The notes below the pieces were generated by a model that saw only the letters and a list, made by a program, of their open reading frames with translations, made no database searches and was not told the DNA's origin. A program made the translations under genes and the position numbers. DNA of 24,494 nucleotides, from positions 1 to 24,494 of the forward strand of contig USDP01000005.1 of assembly GCA_900553545.1 (NCBI GenBank), given 5' to 3'. Shown here piece by piece: positions 21,839 to 24,494 of this stretch. Position 1 is the stretch's first letter; every line of letters starts with the position of its first letter. This DNA is from an uncultured Eubacteriales bacterium (GTDB taxonomy: Bacteria > Bacillota > Clostridia > Oscillospirales > Oscillospiraceae).

Positions 21839-23202
21839 CAATGGGACACCCGATCGCGGCGATCGCGACCGGACACGGCCGGAGCGGCATCGGGATTCTG
21901 CGGATGTCCGGCGAGGGCTGCATCGAACGCGCCGCGAAGGTCTTTTCCCGCGCGGACGGCAAGCCGCTGGAGGCTGCGGAGGATCGGAAGCTCGTGCTCG
22001 GGACGATGGCGGACGCCGAGGGGCGGCCCGTCGACCACTGCATGGCGTTCGTTTCTCATGCGCCGCACTCCTATACCGGCGAGGACACCGTGGAATTTCA
22101 GTGCCACGGTTCGCCCGCCGCGCTGACCGCCGGACTGGAGGCTCTGTTTGCCGCCGGATTCCGGCAGGCCGGTCCGGGCGAATTCACGCGCCGCGCGTTT
22201 TTGAACGGCCAGATGGACCTGACACAGGCGGAGGCCGTCATCGACCTGATCGACGCTGAGACCGCCGACGCGGCGGCGAACGCCGCCGGGCAGCTGGCGG
22301 GCGCGATTTTACGGAAAATTGACCCGATCTACGACAATTTAGTGGATATTTTGGCGCATTTCCACGCCGTTCTGGACTATCCGGACGAGGACATCGACCC
22401 GTTTGAGCTGGCGCAGTTTGCGGGACAGCTGGACGAGGACGCAAAGGCGCTCAACCGTCTGCTCGCCACCTGCCACCGGGGACGCATCGTGAAGGACGGC
22501 CTGTCCGCCGTCATCCTCGGCAGCCCGAACGCGGGCAAGTCGAGCTTACTCAACTGCCTCGCGGGCTTTGACCGCGTGATCGTCACCGACATTCCGGGCA
22601 CGACGCGCGACGCCGTGGAGCAGACCGTCCGGCTGGGGCGGCATCTGCTGCGGCTGCTCGACACGGCGGGCATCCGGGAAACGGACGATCAGATCGAGCG
22701 CATGGGCGTGGAACGGAGCCTTGCCGCCGCGCAGGAAGCGGATCTCGCGCTGTTCGTCGTCGACGGGAGCAAGCCGTTCTCCGCGGAGGATCAGGATGCG
22801 ATGGACGCGGCGCTCGGCGCGCGGGCGTGCATCGCGCTGATGAACAAAACTGACCTTAGTCAGGTCATCGAGGCGTCCGATCTGCCGTTCGACTACGTCG
22901 TTCCCATTTCGGCGAAGAATGGGATGGGGATGGAGCTGCTCGAACAGGCGATGGACATGCTGTTCGCGGACGACGCGCCTTGCGACGGCTCACTGCTGAC
23001 GAACGCGCGGCAGGCCGAGGCCATCGTCCGGGCGCGCGATTCGCTGCGTCTCGCGCAGCGGTCGATGCAGGCAGGACTGACGCCGGACGCCGTCCTCGTT
23101 GACGTGGAGGCCGCAATGCTGGCCCTCGGCGAGGTCACGGGCCGGACGATGCGCGAGGACATCACAAATCGAATTTTTGAACGCTTCTGCGTTGGAAAAT
23201 AA
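21829..23202 (+). CDS. mnmE: tRNA uridine-5-carboxymethylaminomethyl modification GTPase MnmE
   Basis: This 457-residue protein acts with MnmG to place the (carboxymethyl)aminomethyl group on C5 of wobble U34. The N-terminal tetrahydrofolate-binding domain starts HPIAAIATGHGRSGIGILRMSG, then QAGPGEFTRRAFLNGQMDLTQAEAVIDLIDA. The inserted G domain carries GSPNAGKSS (from about residue 231), TDIPGTTRD, DTAG and NKTDL. The C-terminus FERFCVGK is the required C-x-G-K motif. The ATG at 21829 lies inside the alr-like gene (10-base overlap); an in-frame ATG at 21841 is an alternative giving MGHPIAAIA. A 17-base gap separates it from the cysteine desulfurase gene. Confidence 0.97.
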   Translation: MAVTMGHPIAAIATGHGRSGIGILRMSGEGCIERAAKVFSRADGKPLEAAEDRKLVLGTMADAEGRPVDHCMAFVSHAPHSYTGEDTVEFQCHGSPAALTAGLEALFAAGFRQAGPGEFTRRAFLNGQMDLTQAEAVIDLIDAETADAAANAAGQLAGAILRKIDPIYDNLVDILAHFHAVLDYPDEDIDPFELAQFAGQLDEDAKALNRLLATCHRGRIVKDGLSAVILGSPNAGKSSLLNCLAGFDRVIVTDIPGTTRDAVEQTVRLGRHLLRLLDTAGIRETDDQIERMGVERSLAAAQEADLALFVVDGSKPFSAEDQDAMDAALGARACIALMNKTDLSQVIEASDLPFDYVVPISAKNGMGMELLEQAMDMLFADDAPCDGSLLTNARQAEAIVRARDSLRLAQRSMQAGLTPDAVLVDVEAAMLALGEVTGRTMREDITNRIFERFCVGK

Positions 23203-23219
23203 CTTTTTGAGGCATAAAA

Positions 23220-24338
23220 ATGATTTATTTGGACAATTCCGCGACGACAAGGCCGAATGAAGCCTGCGTAGCCGCGATGAACGAACTGCTGACGGAGTGC
23301 TGGTTCAATCCGTCGTCGGTCTACCGGCCGGGCATGGATGCGGCACACCGGCTGAAAACGGCGCGGGCGCAGGTCGCGCAGGCACTCGGCGCGGAGACAG
23401 AGCGCGTATTTTTCACCTCCGGCGGCACCGAGGCCGACAACTGGGCCATTTTTTCCACGGCGAAGCGCCTCGGCAAGCGCGGGCGCCACATCGTGACGAC
23501 CGCCGTGGAGCACCACGCCGTGCTGCATCCGATGCAGCAGCTGGAGGCGCAGGGTTTTGAGGTGACGTATTTGCAGCCGGATGAGACGGGCTTCGTCTCG
23601 GTCGAGACGTTGAAGGCCGCGCTGCGACCCGATACGATTTTGGTGTCCATCATGATGGTCAACAACGAATCCGGCGCGGTCATGCCGATCGCGGACATGG
23701 TGCGCGCGACGCGGCGGCTTGCGCCGCTGGCGCTCTTCCACACGGACGCCGTGCAGGGCTTTCTGAAAGTCCCGTTCAAGGCAAAGACGCTCGGGGCCGA
23801 CCTCATTTCGATCTCGGGACACAAAGTCCACGGGCCGAAGGGCGTCGGCGCGCTCTACATCAAGCCCGGTCTGCCGCTGCCCGCGTTCATCCACGGCGGC
23901 GGACAGGAGGGCAATTTCCGCTCCGGGACGGAAAACGTACCGGGGATCTGCGGGTTTGGCGCGGCAGCGGCCGCGACGGACGCGGCGGCGGACATCGCCA
24001 AAATGGCGCGGCTGCGCGATCTGGCGCGGGAGATTTTGCCGGAGGTTCCGGGACTCGTGCTGATCGGGGCGCAGGAAGCGCCGCACATTGTGAACCTTTC
24101 GCTGCCGGGCGTGCGGTCGCAGGGGATCATCAACTGTCTGCAATCGGAGGGCATTTTCGTGTCGGCCGGGTCGGCGTGCTCGAAGGGGCACAGGAGCCAC
24201 GTGCTGGAGGCGATGAAGCTGGCCCCGGCGGTGATCGACGGGTCGGTGCGCGTGTCGTTCTCCGCAGAGAACGAGGAAGCGGATGTCTATGCGCTGCGCG
24301 AGGCGCTGTGGAAGGCGAAGCAGACGTTGAAGGGATAG
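23220..24338 (+). CDS. Cysteine desulfurase, NifS/IscS family
   Basis: This 372-residue PLP enzyme removes sulfur from cysteine as a protein persulfide. It starts MIYLDNSATTRPNEACVAAM; SGGTEADN and VEHHA (PLP-stacking His near 98-99), HTDAVQ (Asp176), SISGHKVHGPKG with Lys202, and the catalytic-loop Cys320 in SAGSACSKGHRSH are all present. The Lys is followed by HGPKGVGALY as in group I (IscS/NifS) enzymes. TGAGGC lies seven bases before the ATG. Placed directly after mnmE, it may feed sulfur to MnmA-type 2-thiolation of the same wobble uridine, or to Fe-S assembly; no iscU or mnmA is in the window. Confidence 0.95.
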   Translation: MIYLDNSATTRPNEACVAAMNELLTECWFNPSSVYRPGMDAAHRLKTARAQVAQALGAETERVFFTSGGTEADNWAIFSTAKRLGKRGRHIVTTAVEHHAVLHPMQQLEAQGFEVTYLQPDETGFVSVETLKAALRPDTILVSIMMVNNESGAVMPIADMVRATRRLAPLALFHTDAVQGFLKVPFKAKTLGADLISISGHKVHGPKGVGALYIKPGLPLPAFIHGGGQEGNFRSGTENVPGICGFGAAAAATDAAADIAKMARLRDLAREILPEVPGLVLIGAQEAPHIVNLSLPGVRSQGIINCLQSEGIFVSAGSACSKGHRSHVLEAMKLAPAVIDGSVRVSFSAENEEADVYALREALWKAKQTLKG

Positions 24339-24353
24339 TATTCCACAACGCAT

Positions 24354-24369
24354 GAAATTTGCAAATTTC
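24354..24369. repeat. Palindrome after the cysteine desulfurase gene
   Basis: GAAATTTGCAAATTTC is a perfect 16-base palindrome 15 bases after the stop. It is AT-rich and not followed by a T-run, so it is at best a weak terminator. Confidence 0.5.
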
Positions 24370-24386
24370 TAAAATAGAATTTGTAG

Positions 24387-24471
24387 GGGCCGATGCCTTC
24401 ATCGGCCCGCTTGCACGATTTGAAATTTACCTTCGCAGCCGTAGGGGCGGACGACCCTACAAAGTGCTGCG
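24387..24471. repeat. Dispersed hairpin repeat, copy C
   Basis: GGGCCGATG/CATCGGCCC (24387-24408, CCTT loop) repeats copy A at 14038-14059 with one change, preceded by the same TTGTAG. GTAGGG/CCCTAC (24441-24460) encloses GCGGACGA, and CCTACAAAGTGCTGCG matches copy B. The stretch 24339-24494 holds no gene that I can see. Confidence 0.75.
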
Positions 24472-24494
24472 GAACATCGGAAGATAAAACCCCC

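Noticed and set aside
14034..24471. CRISPR array made of the repeated hairpins
   Set aside because: The copies are thousands of bases apart, vary in module order and have no regular spacers or cas genes.

Overview
The window is a GC-rich (about 60%), Gram-positive-type chromosomal segment. Gene content, protein style (clostridial-type DnaK, fused AroE-AroK, DUF2207 protein, FemX-like ligase), strong AGGAGG ribosome sites and hairpin-forming intergenic repeats suggest a GC-rich clostridium, most likely Oscillospirales (Oscillospiraceae/Ruminococcaceae-like gut bacterium). The taxonomic call is inference. There are no mobile elements, CRISPR arrays, rRNA or tRNA genes that I can see, and no gene-free stretch over 300 bases.

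Minus strand, 9427 down to 1: a Phe/Tyr biosynthesis operon. The order is promoter, leader peptide with attenuator, aroF (DAHP synthase), tyrA, aroB, aroA, aroC, pheA (chorismate mutase-prephenate dehydratase-ACT), an aroE-aroK fusion, aroQ, and a class I aminotransferase running off the window edge. It supplies all seven shikimate-pathway steps, both prephenate branches and a probable transaminase. Seven of the eight gene junctions are 4-base start/stop overlaps and the eighth is an abutting TGA|ATG. No trp genes are present. The 277-base leader carries the most striking element: an 18-codon peptide with the run F-A-Y-F-Y-Y-F, mutually exclusive hairpins and an intrinsic terminator. This is ribosome-mediated attenuation sensing Phe and Tyr. 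A perfect 11-bp inverted repeat also straddles the -35 box.

Minus strand, 12397 to 9464: a chaperone operon made of a membrane-anchored J-domain protein, a short GrpE and DnaK. No hrcA gene and no CIRCE element are visible. Minus strand, 13989 to 12544: pepD, an M20-type Xaa-His dipeptidase with its own terminator. Minus strand, 17708 to 14119: two overlapping ABC exporter half-transporters, one with a degenerate ATP site, forming a predicted heterodimer.

Plus strand, from 17801: a DUF2207-type membrane protein, then a cluster of a FemX-like peptidoglycan branching ligase, a divergent alanine-racemase-family protein, MnmE and a cysteine desulfurase. The first pair suggests cell-wall amino-acid chemistry. 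The second pair converges on wobble-uridine tRNA modification. Hairpin repeats of shared sequence occur in the gaps at 14034-14100, 19532-19632 and 24354-24470.
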